A DNA stretch of 64,000 nt from JADGRF01 sp035274465 (GTDB lineage: Bacteria > Myxococcota_A > Polyangia > Polyangiales > JAFGIB01), in the NCBI GenBank assembly GCA_035274465.1, contig DATEOF010000501.1, forward strand, positions 13,109 to 77,108, given 5' to 3'. The notes beneath the pieces were generated by a model that was given only the letters and a program-made list of their open reading frames with translations, did no database searches and was not told where the DNA came from. The first letter of the stretch is position 1; each line of letters starts with the position of its first letter. Below, piece by piece: positions 50,674 through 58,936 of this stretch. Made by a program: the position numbers and the translations under genes.

Positions 50674-52370
50674 GGGCCTGCCTCCTTGGCCGCGTAGCGG
50701 AAGCCGTCGCTCTGCACCACCTGGGTGAGCAGCGCGCGGAAGTCGTGACCGGAAGCTTCGAAGCCGGTGACCAGCTGGTCGATCTGCCCGGCCTCGCCAT
50801 CTGTCTCCACGTGCGCGGTCGCGTAGCGGTAGAGCTGGCGCGCCACACACGCCGCCGTCCGCGGGTCGTCGCGCAACAACGCCGATAACTCGAGCGCACC
50901 GTCGAATGCCTCGCCGTCCAGCTCGCCGGTCGTGTCGAGCGCGTGGCCGTGGTCGTCGGCGCGGTAGCGGCCGATGGCGTCGAAGTGCTCGAGCGCCAGA
51001 CCGAGTGGATCCATCCTGGAGTGGCAGGCGTTGCAGCTTGCGTCCTTGGCGTGGTTCTTCAGCCGATCGCGCATGGTCGGCGCGTTCGGGTCCGGCTCGC
51101 CCAGCACCGGCACGACGTTGGGCGGCGGCGCGCCGATGCTCTCGCACAGCACGCGCTCGCGAATGTACTTGCCGCGCAGCGTGGGCGAGGTCTCGTTGCT
51201 GTGCGCATTCAGAGCGAGGAAGGCCGGCTTGCCCAACAGCCCCACGCGCTTGGCCGAATCCGGCAGCTCGACCTTGGTGAGGCTGGTGGCGTTCGACGAC
51301 ACGCCGTAGATCGCCGCCAGTGGCTTGTTGACGAAGGCGACCCGCGTGTCGAAGGCATCCAGGAAGTCCGCGCCGGGGTTGGACAGCTCGGCCAGCGTGC
51401 GCAGCACGTCGTCGCGCAGTGCGTCGCGCAGCGTGTCATCGAGGCCGGCGTAGACAGCGTCCGCCTTGGACAGCTGCGCCAACTCGGCGAGGCCCAGGCG
51501 CTCGGCGTGGAAGTTGTCGAGCGCGCGCTGCGTCCGCGCGTCGCCGAGCAGTCGCGCGGTCTGGCGCTCACGGCCCTGCGCCGTGAGGAGCTCGCCGCTG
51601 CCGGCTGCATCGAGCAGCGGGACGTCCGGGGTGGTGTTCCAGAGCGTGTACGACAGCCGCGAGGCGAGCTCGTAGTTGCCGTAACGCAGGCGCTTGCCGT
51701 TGTCGGGATCGGCCTCGCCCAGCTCGACGCGAAACAGGAAGTTCGGCGACTGGAGCAGACCCGCCAGCGCGAACTCGAGCCCGGCATGGAAGTCGTTCAG
51801 CGCCTTGGCTGCGTTCTCGGCGACCGCGACGTAGCGCGTGCTCTCCGCAGCCGTCAGCGGCCGGCGGAAGATGCGCGTGCCGAGCTTCTCCACGAACTGC
51901 TTCGTGCACGCGGTATCCTGCACCGCCTTGGGCGTACAACCCACGAAGCTCGCGCGCCGTGCCGGGACCAGCGCCTGCGCGGCCGCGTCATAGGCCGCGC
52001 GCTCGAACTTCTCGGCCGCGGCGGGCGAGATGGTCGCGCGGCTGGCGCCGATCGCGTAGAAGCCGTTCTGCGCGGTGTCCGGCTCCAGTTCACTCGTGAG
52101 CGCCAGGCCGTTGCCCAGCACGTCTGCCACGCTGTTGCGATACTGCTCGACGGTCAGCCGGCGCAGCGCTGCCGGCGCAGGCTGGAAGACCGCAGCGGAT
52201 GGCTGCGATCCCGAGCCGGTGCTCGGCTTCGGCTCCGGGTCGGCCTCGGAGGGGATCCCATCGCGCCCTGCCGGGACCCCCGAGACGGGGTCGCCGATCT
52301 CGCCGCCGCAAGCTGCGAGAGACAGGCTGATTGGCAGCGCGAGACAGGCCAGCAGCGCAGGCTTCCGCAT
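50670..52370 (-). CDS. DUF1592-type lipoprotein with a CxxCH heme-like motif
   Basis: This 566-residue protein has a lipoprotein signal (LSLAACGG, Cys21), then the domain series DUF1587 (RRLTVEQYRNSVADVLG), DUF1595 (FVEKLGTRIFRRPLTAAE), DUF1592 (NDFHAGLEFALAGLLQSPNFLFR to HAERLGLAEL), DUF1588 (VGLLGKPAFLALNAHSNETSPTLRGKYIRERVLC to CNACHSRMDPLGLALEHFD) and DUF1585 near the end. The CNACH motif near residue 443 may bind heme c, though such motifs in this family may be structural. It is the first gene of a coupled pair with the DUF1552 protein. The pair is widespread but functionally uncharacterised. Confidence 0.88.
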   Translation of the reverse strand: MRKPALLACLALPISLSLAACGGEIGDPVSGVPAGRDGIPSEADPEPKPSTGSGSQPSAAVFQPAPAALRRLTVEQYRNSVADVLGNGLALTSELEPDTAQNGFYAIGASRATISPAAAEKFERAAYDAAAQALVPARRASFVGCTPKAVQDTACTKQFVEKLGTRIFRRPLTAAESTRYVAVAENAAKALNDFHAGLEFALAGLLQSPNFLFRVELGEADPDNGKRLRYGNYELASRLSYTLWNTTPDVPLLDAAGSGELLTAQGRERQTARLLGDARTQRALDNFHAERLGLAELAQLSKADAVYAGLDDTLRDALRDDVLRTLAELSNPGADFLDAFDTRVAFVNKPLAAIYGVSSNATSLTKVELPDSAKRVGLLGKPAFLALNAHSNETSPTLRGKYIRERVLCESIGAPPPNVVPVLGEPDPNAPTMRDRLKNHAKDASCNACHSRMDPLGLALEHFDAIGRYRADDHGHALDTTGELDGEAFDGALELSALLRDDPRTAACVARQLYRYATAHVETDGEAGQIDQLVTGFEASGHDFRALLTQVVQSDGFRYAAKEAGP

Positions 52371-52448
52371 CGCTGGGTACGTTCCAATCGGGCGCTGTCG
52401 AGGTCCAAGAGTTTATTTCCAACTCTTCCAAGAACGCGTGTGGGTGGA

Positions 52449-53264
52449 TCAGCGCGCGGCACTGATCCAGCGCGTCTCGATCGGAATCGCGAGCGTTCCT
52501 GCAGCATCGAAGGCGCGCAAACCGTCCACCACGCGAGCCTCCAGCTCCCCGCGCGCCGCAGTGCCGAGGCTCGCCAGCAAGGGCTCGAACATGGGCGCGG
52601 AGGTCTCGAGCGTCGAAGCCCACAGGCTCTCGGCATCTCCCGGCCAGGTCCACGTGTCGCGCGCGACCGCTTCGCACACGTCGCCGAAGCCGGCCGCTCG
52701 CAGCTGCCGCGCGAGCGCATCGGCCGCCGCAAATTGAAAGGGCCCGGGCTCACCGACGGCGAACACCGGTGCGCCGCAAGCCTCGAGCACGGTCGACAGC
52801 GTCAGCCGAAAGAATGGCTGGTCCGGCGAACCCCAGACCACGTGCAAGGTGCGCCCGCCCGGCCGCAACACGCGCGTGATCTCTCGCAGCGCCTGCGGCA
52901 CGTCGCTCGCGAACTGCAAGCCGAAGCGCGACACGACCCAGTCTGCCGTCGCGGCTGGCAGCGGCAGCTCGGCGAGATCGCAGCACACGGGCGTCAGGTT
53001 GTGCAGGCCGCGAGCGCCCGCTTCCGCCGCCAGCTGCTGCAAGAACGGCGCGACACGGTCGCAGGCGACGATGCGGCAGCCGGGCAGGGCCGCTGCCAAG
53101 GCGAGCGCCGGATCGCCGATACCGCACGCGAGATCCACGACCGTGCTGCCCGGCGCCGCAGCTGCGAGCTGCGCGAGGATCGGTGCGCTACCCGGCCGCG
53201 TGAAGCTCTCGAAGGCAGAGCGCCAGCGTTCCAGCGCGGCGGCGCAGCGTTCCAGCTCGTTCAC
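52449..53264 (-). CDS. Class I SAM-dependent methyltransferase
   Basis: This 271-residue protein has a UbiE/MenG-like methyltransferase fold: motif I VVDLACGIGDPALAL (about 43-57), an acidic end of strand 2 (CRIVACDRVAPFL), CCDLAELPLPAATADWVVSRFGLQF and the motif III region ALREITRVLRPGGRTLHVVWGS. The substrate is unknown; small molecules or quinone-like compounds are typical. GTG 53264 overlaps the stop of the upstream small membrane protein as GTGA, so they are co-translated. The longer reading frame upstream is only the other frame of that membrane protein. Confidence 0.82.
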   Translation of the reverse strand: MNELERCAAALERWRSAFESFTRPGSAPILAQLAAAAPGSTVVDLACGIGDPALALAAALPGCRIVACDRVAPFLQQLAAEAGARGLHNLTPVCCDLAELPLPAATADWVVSRFGLQFASDVPQALREITRVLRPGGRTLHVVWGSPDQPFFRLTLSTVLEACGAPVFAVGEPGPFQFAAADALARQLRAAGFGDVCEAVARDTWTWPGDAESLWASTLETSAPMFEPLLASLGTAARGELEARVVDGLRAFDAAGTLAIPIETRWISAAR

Positions 53265-53629
53265 GGCGCAGCCCCTTGCGCGCGCAGCCTGGCGTGACCC
53301 GCGGCGCACAGCAGCGACACAACCGACAACGCGCCGCCGCCCAGGATCGCGGGCGACATCGACTCGCCGATGCCCGACAAGATGATCAGCGCGAGGTCGG
53401 GGCTGTGGGCCCAGGCGGGGTTTTCTGGCACGTTCACTGCGACGGCCGCGAAGTCGCTCGCGACGCCATTCACGATCGACCAGGCGATCGCGCGCGACAG
53501 GTGCTGGATGCGATCGAGCTGCGTCGGGTCCGGCCGCCAGGCGAAGCGGCCGGCAGCTGCGATCGCCAGCCCACTGAACAGCAGCACGAACCACATCACC
53601 CAACCACCCGCTTGGAACCAGATCGGCAT
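53261..53629 (-). CDS. Small hypothetical membrane protein
   Basis: This 122-residue protein has three likely transmembrane segments (VMWFVLLFSGLAIAAAGRFAW, a weaker central one around DLALIILSGIGESMSPAILGG, and ALSVVSLLCAAGHARL). The central part is weakly reminiscent of MotA/TolQ/ExbB-type proton-channel families, but the protein is short and this is not a firm call. GAGGAG lies 7 nt before the ATG. It is the first gene of a pair with the methyltransferase and is divergent from the ECF-like sigma gene, sharing an 86-nt spacer that contains a palindrome, so it may be a target of that sigma factor. Confidence 0.65.
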   Translation of the reverse strand: MPIWFQAGGWVMWFVLLFSGLAIAAAGRFAWRPDPTQLDRIQHLSRAIAWSIVNGVASDFAAVAVNVPENPAWAHSPDLALIILSGIGESMSPAILGGGALSVVSLLCAAGHARLRAQGAAP

Positions 53630-53668
53630 GCGAAATCTCCTCTCGCATTCAACGCAGCGCGCCCGATT

Positions 53669-53687
53669 GTGTGACGGCTTGTCACAC
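53669..53687. promoter_or_regulatory. Operator-like palindrome GTGTGAC-N5-GTCACAC
   Basis: A perfect 7-bp inverted repeat with a 5-nt spacer lies between the divergent sigma factor and small membrane protein genes. It is suited to binding a dimeric regulator. Its right half also contains TGTCACA followed after 15 nt by CGTT, which resembles the -35/-10 spacing and -35 sequence of some ECF promoters, so autoregulation by the sigma factor is possible. Confidence 0.45.
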
Positions 53688-53715
53688 TCGCCCGGCTCGT
53701 GCGTTGATCGCTGCG

Positions 53716-54288
53716 ATGCCCGCGTCGGCCAGCCGCGAAGTGCCCGAAGCGCCCTGCGCGGTGAGCGCAGATGTAGTCGAGCGCCTGCGCGCAGGCGACG
53801 AAGCGGCCTTTCGTGACGTCTACGAGGCCTATCGCGCGCGTCTGTACTCGTTCCTGCTGCGCCTCACCCACGACGAGGCGCTCGCGCTCGATCTGACCCA
53901 GGAAACCTGGCTCCGCCTCGCCGCCAACGTCTCGCGCCTCACCCCCGACACGGAGCCGGGCGCCTGGCTCTTTCGCGTCGCCCGCAACCTGTTCATCAGC
54001 CAGCGCCGCTGGGCCCTGGTACAGGCCGCCGGCTTGGCGGCCCTGGGGCTCGCGCCATCCCCGATCCTGCCGAGCGCCCTCGAACAAGTCGCGGCCGACG
54101 CGCTGGAACGCAAGCTGGAACACGCCCTGGCGCAACTCCCATTGCGCTACCGTGAAGTCCTCCTGCTCACGGCAGTCGAAGGCTTCCCCGCCCCGCAGGT
54201 CGCAGACATCCTCGGCCTCACCCCCGCCACCGTTCGCCAACGCCTTGCGCGCGGCCGCGCGGCCCTGAAAGATGCATTGGACCCCTGA
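53716..54288 (+). CDS. ECF-type RNA polymerase sigma factor
   Basis: This 190-residue protein has sigma region 2 (AAFRDVYEAYRARLYSFLLRLTHDEALALDLTQETWLRL, about residues 31-69) and GAWLFRVARNLFISQRR. Region 4 is LPLRYREVLLLTAVEGFPAPQVADILGLTPATVRQRLARGRAALKDAL. It is a group IV (ECF) factor for a small regulon. ATG 53716 is preferred; GTG 53671 in the palindrome would add 15 non-family residues. The small membrane protein gene starts 1 nt after the stop and could encode its anti-sigma factor. The palindrome 53669-53687 lies directly upstream. Confidence 0.85.
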   Translation: MPASASREVPEAPCAVSADVVERLRAGDEAAFRDVYEAYRARLYSFLLRLTHDEALALDLTQETWLRLAANVSRLTPDTEPGAWLFRVARNLFISQRRWALVQAAGLAALGLAPSPILPSALEQVAADALERKLEHALAQLPLRYREVLLLTAVEGFPAPQVADILGLTPATVRQRLARGRAALKDALDP

Positions 54289-54289
54289 C

Positions 54290-54511
54290 ATGGACATGGA
54301 CGAACCCCGCCTCAACCGAGCCCTGTCGCGCCTCTCGCGAGCCGATCTCGAGCCGCTGGTCGCGAACCTGCAGCTGAAGGCGGCGAAGGAACGCTTGCGC
54401 AAGGGCAGGCAGCTATCGAAGCTCGAGCGAGCGGAGCCCTCGATCCTGATCGCCTGCGGCGCCGCGCACCTGGTCTGGGTGCTGTGGAGGGTGCTGCAGG
54501 TCTACATCTAG
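54290..54511 (+). CDS. Small membrane protein, putative anti-sigma partner
   Basis: This 73-residue protein has a charged N-terminal helical part (MDMDEPRLNRALSRLSRADLEPLVANL, cited in part, then LKAAKERLRKGRQLSKLERAE) and one C-terminal transmembrane helix (ILIACGAAHLVWVLWRVLQVYI). ATG 54290 starts 1 nt behind the sigma factor stop; ATG 54272 would overlap it. Its size, position and membrane anchor fit a minimal anti-sigma factor, but no zinc-binding motif or known anti-sigma fold is visible, so this is an inference from context. The gene ends 1 nt from the stop of the convergent nitrilase gene. Confidence 0.6.
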   Translation: MDMDEPRLNRALSRLSRADLEPLVANLQLKAAKERLRKGRQLSKLERAEPSILIACGAAHLVWVLWRVLQVYI

Positions 54512-54512
54512 C

Positions 54513-55403
54513 TCAGAGCTTCACGCGTTCGATCGCGCCCGAGAGGTGTCCAACATTGCCCCAGTCCGCGTGGTTCGTGACCTGGCCCGTTTCGCGCACG
54601 CGGCGGAGCGCGTCGAGATCGAGGTCGGCGAACACCCAGCCCGGCTGATCCAGATCACCGCTGGCGATCACTCCGTCGCTGGCGAAGCCGTAGTCCACCG
54701 GCCCATAGACGGCAGCCGCGCCGTGGTTGTGATCGAGCGCGAGCGACGACGGCGCATCGCCGACCGTCGGCGCCATGACCACGTAGCACTGGTTCTCGAG
54801 CGCGCGGGCGCGACAGGACAGCATCACACGGTGGTAGCCCGCCAGCGTATCCGTGCAGCTCGGCACGAGCACGATCTCCGCGCCCAGAAGCACCTGGCGG
54901 CGCACGATCAGCGGGAACTCGCTGTCGTAGCAGATCGCCGCGCCGATCACGCCCAGCTCGGTCTCGAACACGCGCGTGCCCGCGGCGCCGCTGATGCCCC
55001 AGTCTTCGCGCTCGAAGCGCGTCATCTGTAGCTTCTCCACGAGCCCCGACGTCCGGTTCGGCCCGTGGAAGCGCGCGCGGTTGTGGAACAGGCCGCTGTC
55101 GGGCATCAGCTCCGGGAAGCTGGGCGCCAGGATGTACGCGCCGTGCTCGCGCGCCAGCTCTGCGTAGAGCTGGTCGATCGCCGCTCGCAGCGGCTGCAGC
55201 GCGCGCAGCTCGCGGCGGAGCTCGCCGCTTATGGCGGCAGGCAGTGTCGAGCTCAGCTCCACGCTCGCGTACTCCGGCAACACCAAGAGTCGCGCGCCGC
55301 TTCCAGTCGCATCGGCCACCAGCGCGCGCTGCTTGTCCGCGAAGGTGTCGAAGCTGGATGGCTCTTCGATAGGATAGGCCAGCGTCGCGACGCGCACGGT
55401 CAC
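54513..55403 (-). CDS. Carbon-nitrogen hydrolase (nitrilase superfamily)
   Basis: This 296-residue enzyme has the nitrilase catalytic triad: Glu44 in LVLPEYAS, Lys124 in LVEKLQMTRFE and Cys158 in AAICYDSEFPL. It should hydrolyse an amide or nitrile; DNRA-like branches include omega-amidases and carbamoylases. The start is GTG 55403, overlapping the GNAT stop as GTGA, so it is the third gene of a coupled trio (NTF2-like, GNAT, nitrilase). GNAT plus amidohydrolase often act on the same small amine or amide, but the substrate is unknown. Confidence 0.86.
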   Translation of the reverse strand: MTVRVATLAYPIEEPSSFDTFADKQRALVADATGSGARLLVLPEYASVELSSTLPAAISGELRRELRALQPLRAAIDQLYAELAREHGAYILAPSFPELMPDSGLFHNRARFHGPNRTSGLVEKLQMTRFEREDWGISGAAGTRVFETELGVIGAAICYDSEFPLIVRRQVLLGAEIVLVPSCTDTLAGYHRVMLSCRARALENQCYVVMAPTVGDAPSSLALDHNHGAAAVYGPVDYGFASDGVIASGDLDQPGWVFADLDLDALRRVRETGQVTNHADWGNVGHLSGAIERVKL

Positions 55404-55993
55404 GGCGCGAGCTCCTTGACCCAGAACATCATCGGCTTCGGCGACTCGGCGGCTTCGTCCAGATCTTGCCAGTCGAACGTGGCCACGATGTCGGGCCGAG
55501 GTTCGTAGCCCCGCTTGCGCCAGAACGCGTCGTGCGGCACGTAGCCCGCGGGCTTGCGCGGGTGATCCGCCGGTCGCTGCACGGCGCAGAACACCGCGAA
55601 CGAAAAGCCGTGGCGGCGCGCGGCGGCCTCGCGGTGGTCGAAGAACGCGTGCCCGATACCTTGCCCGCGATAGCTCGCGCGCAACACCGATTCGCCGAAG
55701 TAGTAGACCTCGTCGGGATCGAACCCCGCCTCGGCCAGCACCGGCGTCATGTCCTCGGTGTGATCGCGCAGCGGTAACGCAGTGGCAGCGCCGACCGTGC
55801 GTGCACCATCCAGCGCGACCACGACCACGCCGCGCGACGAGGCAGCGTAGCCGCGCAGGTAGCGGCGTTCGTACTCGAGCGTGCCGTCGTAGAGGTACGG
55901 GTACTCGCGGAAGACCTCGATGCGCAGCGCGGCCAGCTCGTCGAGGTGCGGCTCGACCTGCGCGCCCGAGACGGACTCGACGCGCACGCTCAT
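55400..55993 (-). CDS. GNAT-family N-acetyltransferase (operonic with nitrilase)
   Basis: This 197-residue GNAT protein has LAALRIEVFREYPYLYDGTLEYERRYL near the start and the acetyl-CoA site LRASYRGQGIGHAFFDHREAAARRHGF with the R-G-Q-G-I-G loop. The tail contains PHDAFWRKRGYEPRPDI and PMMFWVKEL. The pattern resembles the GNAT genes that accompany nitrilase-like hydrolases in proteobacteria. ATG 55993 overlaps the NTF2-like gene stop as ATGA; a longer frame with nine extra residues is not favoured. The substrate is unknown. Confidence 0.82.
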   Translation of the reverse strand: MSVRVESVSGAQVEPHLDELAALRIEVFREYPYLYDGTLEYERRYLRGYAASSRGVVVVALDGARTVGAATALPLRDHTEDMTPVLAEAGFDPDEVYYFGESVLRASYRGQGIGHAFFDHREAAARRHGFSFAVFCAVQRPADHPRKPAGYVPHDAFWRKRGYEPRPDIVATFDWQDLDEAAESPKPMMFWVKELAP

Positions 55994-56394
55994 GGCGTGC
56001 CGCCCACTTGGTTCAGCCACTCCTGCAGGTTGTAGTACGTCGTGACGCGCGTGATCTGCCCGGCGCGCACCTCGAAGAACGCGCCGGCGGGCAGCACGTA
56101 GCCCTGACCGTGCGCCGCCGGAAACCCGGGATCGGCCCGCAGGTACTTGCCGCGCACGATGAACTCGGCCGCGAAGCGCGTGCCCGAGGCGTCCGCGAGG
56201 ATCACGAGCGACTCGATCTGCTCGCTGTACGCGCCGTCCATGCGCGCCAGAAACGCCTCGAAGCGCTGCTTGCCCAGCTCGCGCGCGCCCTGGTTGATGT
56301 CGTGCAGCACGTGCTGGGAAAGCAGCGCGAGCATCCCCGGGTAGTCGCGGCGGTTGAAGGCGTCGTAGTAGCTCTGGATCAGCGCGGTCGTCAT
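55990..56394 (-). CDS. NTF2-like/ketosteroid isomerase-related protein
   Basis: This 134-residue protein has an NTF2-like (SnoaL/ketosteroid isomerase-related) fold: IQSYYDAFNRRDYPGMLALLSQHVLHDINQG, GKQRFEAFLARM, and the final strand GQITRVTTYYNLQEWL. Such small alpha+beta barrels bind hydrophobic or small polar ligands, or act as isomerases or dehydratases. It is the first gene of the coupled trio with GNAT and nitrilase, which suggests a shared small-molecule pathway. ATG 56394 is chosen over a start nine residues earlier because it fits the family start. Confidence 0.8.
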   Translation of the reverse strand: MTTALIQSYYDAFNRRDYPGMLALLSQHVLHDINQGARELGKQRFEAFLARMDGAYSEQIESLVILADASGTRFAAEFIVRGKYLRADPGFPAAHGQGYVLPAGAFFEVRAGQITRVTTYYNLQEWLNQVGGTP

Positions 56395-56424
56395 GCCGCG
56401 TAATCTAGCGCAAAACTCCACTTC

Positions 56425-57150
56425 TTACTCGCTAACCACCCCACGCGCCTCGACCAGGACCCGCTCGCGCTCCGCCCGCTCGGTCCACTTGGCCACGGGC
56501 TTGGCCTCGCTACTCTTGCATGCCTCATTGATCGGACACGCCGCGCAGCGCGGCTTCTTGGCCAGACACACGTAGCGGCCGTGCAGCACGAAGCGGTGGC
56601 CCATGTCGATCCAGCTGGGCTTCGGAAATACCTCGCACAGGTCTTGCTCCACCTTGATTGGGTCCTCGTGCTTGGTCAGCCCAAGCCGCCGCGCGACGCG
56701 CCCGGCGTGCGTGTCCACGGTGATCCCGCTGGTGATCCGATACGCCGTCCCGAGCACCACGTTGCCAGTCTTGCGCGCGACGCCGGGCAGGGTGGTGATC
56801 TCCTCCATCGTCTTGGGCACGACGCCGCCGTAGGCGTCGACCAGGCGCTGGCTCGCCGCGCGCACGGCCTTGGCTTTGTTGCGGAAGAAGCCGGTCGCGC
56901 GCACGGCGTCCTCGAGCTCGGCCTGATCGGCGGCGGCGAGCGCGGCGGGCGTGGGGTAGCGGGCGAACAGCGCGGGCGTCACCTTGTTCACGGTGCGGTC
57001 GGTGCTCTGCGCGCTCAGGATGGTCGCGATCACCAGCTCGAAGGCGTTGCGATGATCGAGCTCGCAGCGCGGTTCGGGCAACGTTTCGGACAGGCGCTTG
57101 CGAACTTCGTCCGCGACCTTCTGCTTGTCGAGCTTCTTGCGGGCGGCCAC
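56425..57150 (-). CDS. nth: Endonuclease III
   Basis: This 241-residue enzyme is a bifunctional DNA glycosylase/AP lyase for oxidised pyrimidines. It shows the helix-hairpin-helix with LPGVARKTGN (catalytic Lys127), the catalytic Asp146 in VDTHAGRVARRLG, and the 4Fe-4S ligands C195-x6-C202-x2-C205-x5-C211. The N-terminal extension is Lys-rich. The start is ATG 57150, divergent from the YqiA-like gene. It stands 30 nt upstream of the NTF2-like gene on the same strand, with no sign that it belongs to that operon functionally. Confidence 0.92.
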   Translation of the reverse strand: MAARKKLDKQKVADEVRKRLSETLPEPRCELDHRNAFELVIATILSAQSTDRTVNKVTPALFARYPTPAALAAADQAELEDAVRATGFFRNKAKAVRAASQRLVDAYGGVVPKTMEEITTLPGVARKTGNVVLGTAYRITSGITVDTHAGRVARRLGLTKHEDPIKVEQDLCEVFPKPSWIDMGHRFVLHGRYVCLAKKPRCAACPINEACKSSEAKPVAKWTERAERERVLVEARGVVSE

Positions 57151-57213
57151 GGCCGGACGCTACGCCGCGGGGCATTGACGCGCAACCGCGGCTGATGAAG
57201 CATCCGCTCCGAA

Positions 57214-57693
57214 ATGCGAGTTCAGTTCGTTCACGGCCTCGAGAGCAGCCCGCAGGGCAAGAAGGCGCGGCTGTTCGCGCAACACTTCGAGACGCGGACA
57301 CCCGCCATGGACACGACCGACTTCGAGGCCTGCGTCCGGTTGCAGGCCGAGGTGCTCGACGAGTTCAAGCCCGATGTGCTGATCGGCTCGTCGTTCGGCG
57401 GTGCGGTGGTGGTGGAGCTGATCCAGCGCGGCCTGTGGCGCGGCCGCACGCTGCTGTTGGCCCAGGCCTCGCGCATGTTCCTGCCCGAGCCGTGCCTGCC
57501 GGCCGAGTTCCGCGTCACGCTGCTGCACGGCACGGACGACGAGATCGTCGACGTGGCAGACAGCCGCGCGCTCGCCGCCACCGGCACACCGGGTTACGTC
57601 GAGCTGATCGAAGTCGACGACGATCATCAGCTGAGCCGCAGCTTGCAGAGCGGCGCGCTGGTCGAGCTGGTGCGTCGCATCGCTGGCCAGTGA
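57214..57693 (+). CDS. YqiA/UPF0227-like alpha/beta hydrolase
   Basis: This 159-residue protein has the small alpha/beta-hydrolase pattern of the YqiA group: FVHGLESSPQGKKARLF, nucleophile elbow VLIGSSFGGAVV (Ser near residue 60), LHGTDDEIVDVADSRAL and the catalytic His in DDDHQLS. Members are esterases of unclear physiological substrate. ATG 57214 opens the frame. It is divergent from endonuclease III and 28 nt before the MFS gene. Confidence 0.8.
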   Translation: MRVQFVHGLESSPQGKKARLFAQHFETRTPAMDTTDFEACVRLQAEVLDEFKPDVLIGSSFGGAVVVELIQRGLWRGRTLLLAQASRMFLPEPCLPAEFRVTLLHGTDDEIVDVADSRALAATGTPGYVELIEVDDDHQLSRSLQSGALVELVRRIAGQ

Positions 57694-57721
57694 GCTTGCG
57701 CGCGCGAGGCGGCTCGGATAC

Positions 57722-58936
57722 ATGGCTGCCTTGTCTCGCGACTTCTATCTGTTCCTGGCCAGTCGCTTCGCCTCCGCCGTCGGCTTGACGATGCTGCGCT
57801 CGGCCGTGCTCTGGCACGTCTACAGCATCTCGCAGTCCGCGCGCGACCTCGGCCTGATCGGCATCGTGCAGTTCATCCCGGCGCTGTGCTTGACCCTGGT
57901 GGGCGGCGCGGTCGCGGACACCTACGATCGCAGGCGGATCATCAACGGCGCGCAGCTCGTGTTGCTGCTCGCGGGCGCGTTCTTGTTCGAGGCCACGCGG
58001 CGTGGCGCGGTGAACCTGCCGGTGCTGTACGGCAGCGTGCTCCTGGTGTCGTGCGCGGGAGCCTTCGAGAGCCCGGCGCGCTCGGCGATCCTGCCCGCGC
58101 TGGTGCCGCGCGAGATCTTCCCGCGCGCAGTCACGATCTCCTCCACCAACCAGGCGCTGGCCTTCGCTTCCGGCCCTGCCGTCGGCGGCCTGATCATCGC
58201 GCAGTTCGGCATCGAAGCCGCATACGGCAGCTTCATCGCGCTCATGCTGGTGGCGTTCTTCAGCATGCTCACGCTGCGCTTCAACGCGCACAACACGGGC
58301 CCCAAGCGCAACGTCTCACTGGCTGCGATCGCCGAGGGCGTGCGCTTCGTCTGGGGCCGCTCGGTCGTGCTCGGCTGCATGACGCTCGACATGTTCGCGG
58401 TGATCTTCGGCGGTGCGACCGCGCTCTTGCCGATCTACGCGAACGACATCCTGCACGTAGGCGTGAAGGGCTACGGCTTGCTCAGCTCGACGCTCGAGAT
58501 CGGCGCGCTGGCGATGGCGCTCATGCTCATGCTGCGCCCGACGGTGCGGCGCGCGGGGGCCACGTTGTTGATCACGGTCGCGGTCTACGGCCTGGCGACG
58601 ATCGTCTTCGGTCTGTCGCGCTGGTTCCCGCTGTCCGTCGCGGCCTACATGGTCGCCGGTATGGCGGACCAGGTGAGCGTGGTCATGCGCTCCACGGCGA
58701 TCCAGCTCTCCACGCCGGACGAGCTGCGCGGGCGGGTCAGTTCCGTGAACATGCTGTTCATCGGCGCCAGCAACCAGCTGGGAGCGGCGGAGTCCGGCTT
58801 CGTCGCGAGCTGGACCAACCCGACCTTCGCCGTGGTCAGCGGCGGCGCCGCGTGCTTGCTGGTGGTGATGATGGTCGCGTGGCGCCTGCCGGAGCTGCGG
58901 CGCTACCGCATCGAGCCGACGCGGATCACTGCGTAG
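57722..58936 (+). CDS. MFS transporter (MFS_3, enterobactin-exporter-like)
   Basis: This 404-residue transporter has about 12 helices, beginning DFYLFLASRFASAVGLTMLRSAVLWHVYSIS, with the MFS loop GGAVADTYDRRRIING (about 59-74) and AFESPARSAILPALVPREIFPRAVTISSTNQ, typical of the MFS_3/EntS-like group. These usually export siderophores, drugs or other metabolites. The second half contains STPDELRGRVSSVNMLFIGASNQLGAAESG. The substrate is unknown; no siderophore genes are nearby. The last 11 nt overlap the convergent OmpA/TSP3 gene. Confidence 0.86.
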   Translation: MAALSRDFYLFLASRFASAVGLTMLRSAVLWHVYSISQSARDLGLIGIVQFIPALCLTLVGGAVADTYDRRRIINGAQLVLLLAGAFLFEATRRGAVNLPVLYGSVLLVSCAGAFESPARSAILPALVPREIFPRAVTISSTNQALAFASGPAVGGLIIAQFGIEAAYGSFIALMLVAFFSMLTLRFNAHNTGPKRNVSLAAIAEGVRFVWGRSVVLGCMTLDMFAVIFGGATALLPIYANDILHVGVKGYGLLSSTLEIGALAMALMLMLRPTVRRAGATLLITVAVYGLATIVFGLSRWFPLSVAAYMVAGMADQVSVVMRSTAIQLSTPDELRGRVSSVNMLFIGASNQLGAAESGFVASWTNPTFAVVSGGAACLLVVMMVAWRLPELRRYRIEPTRITA

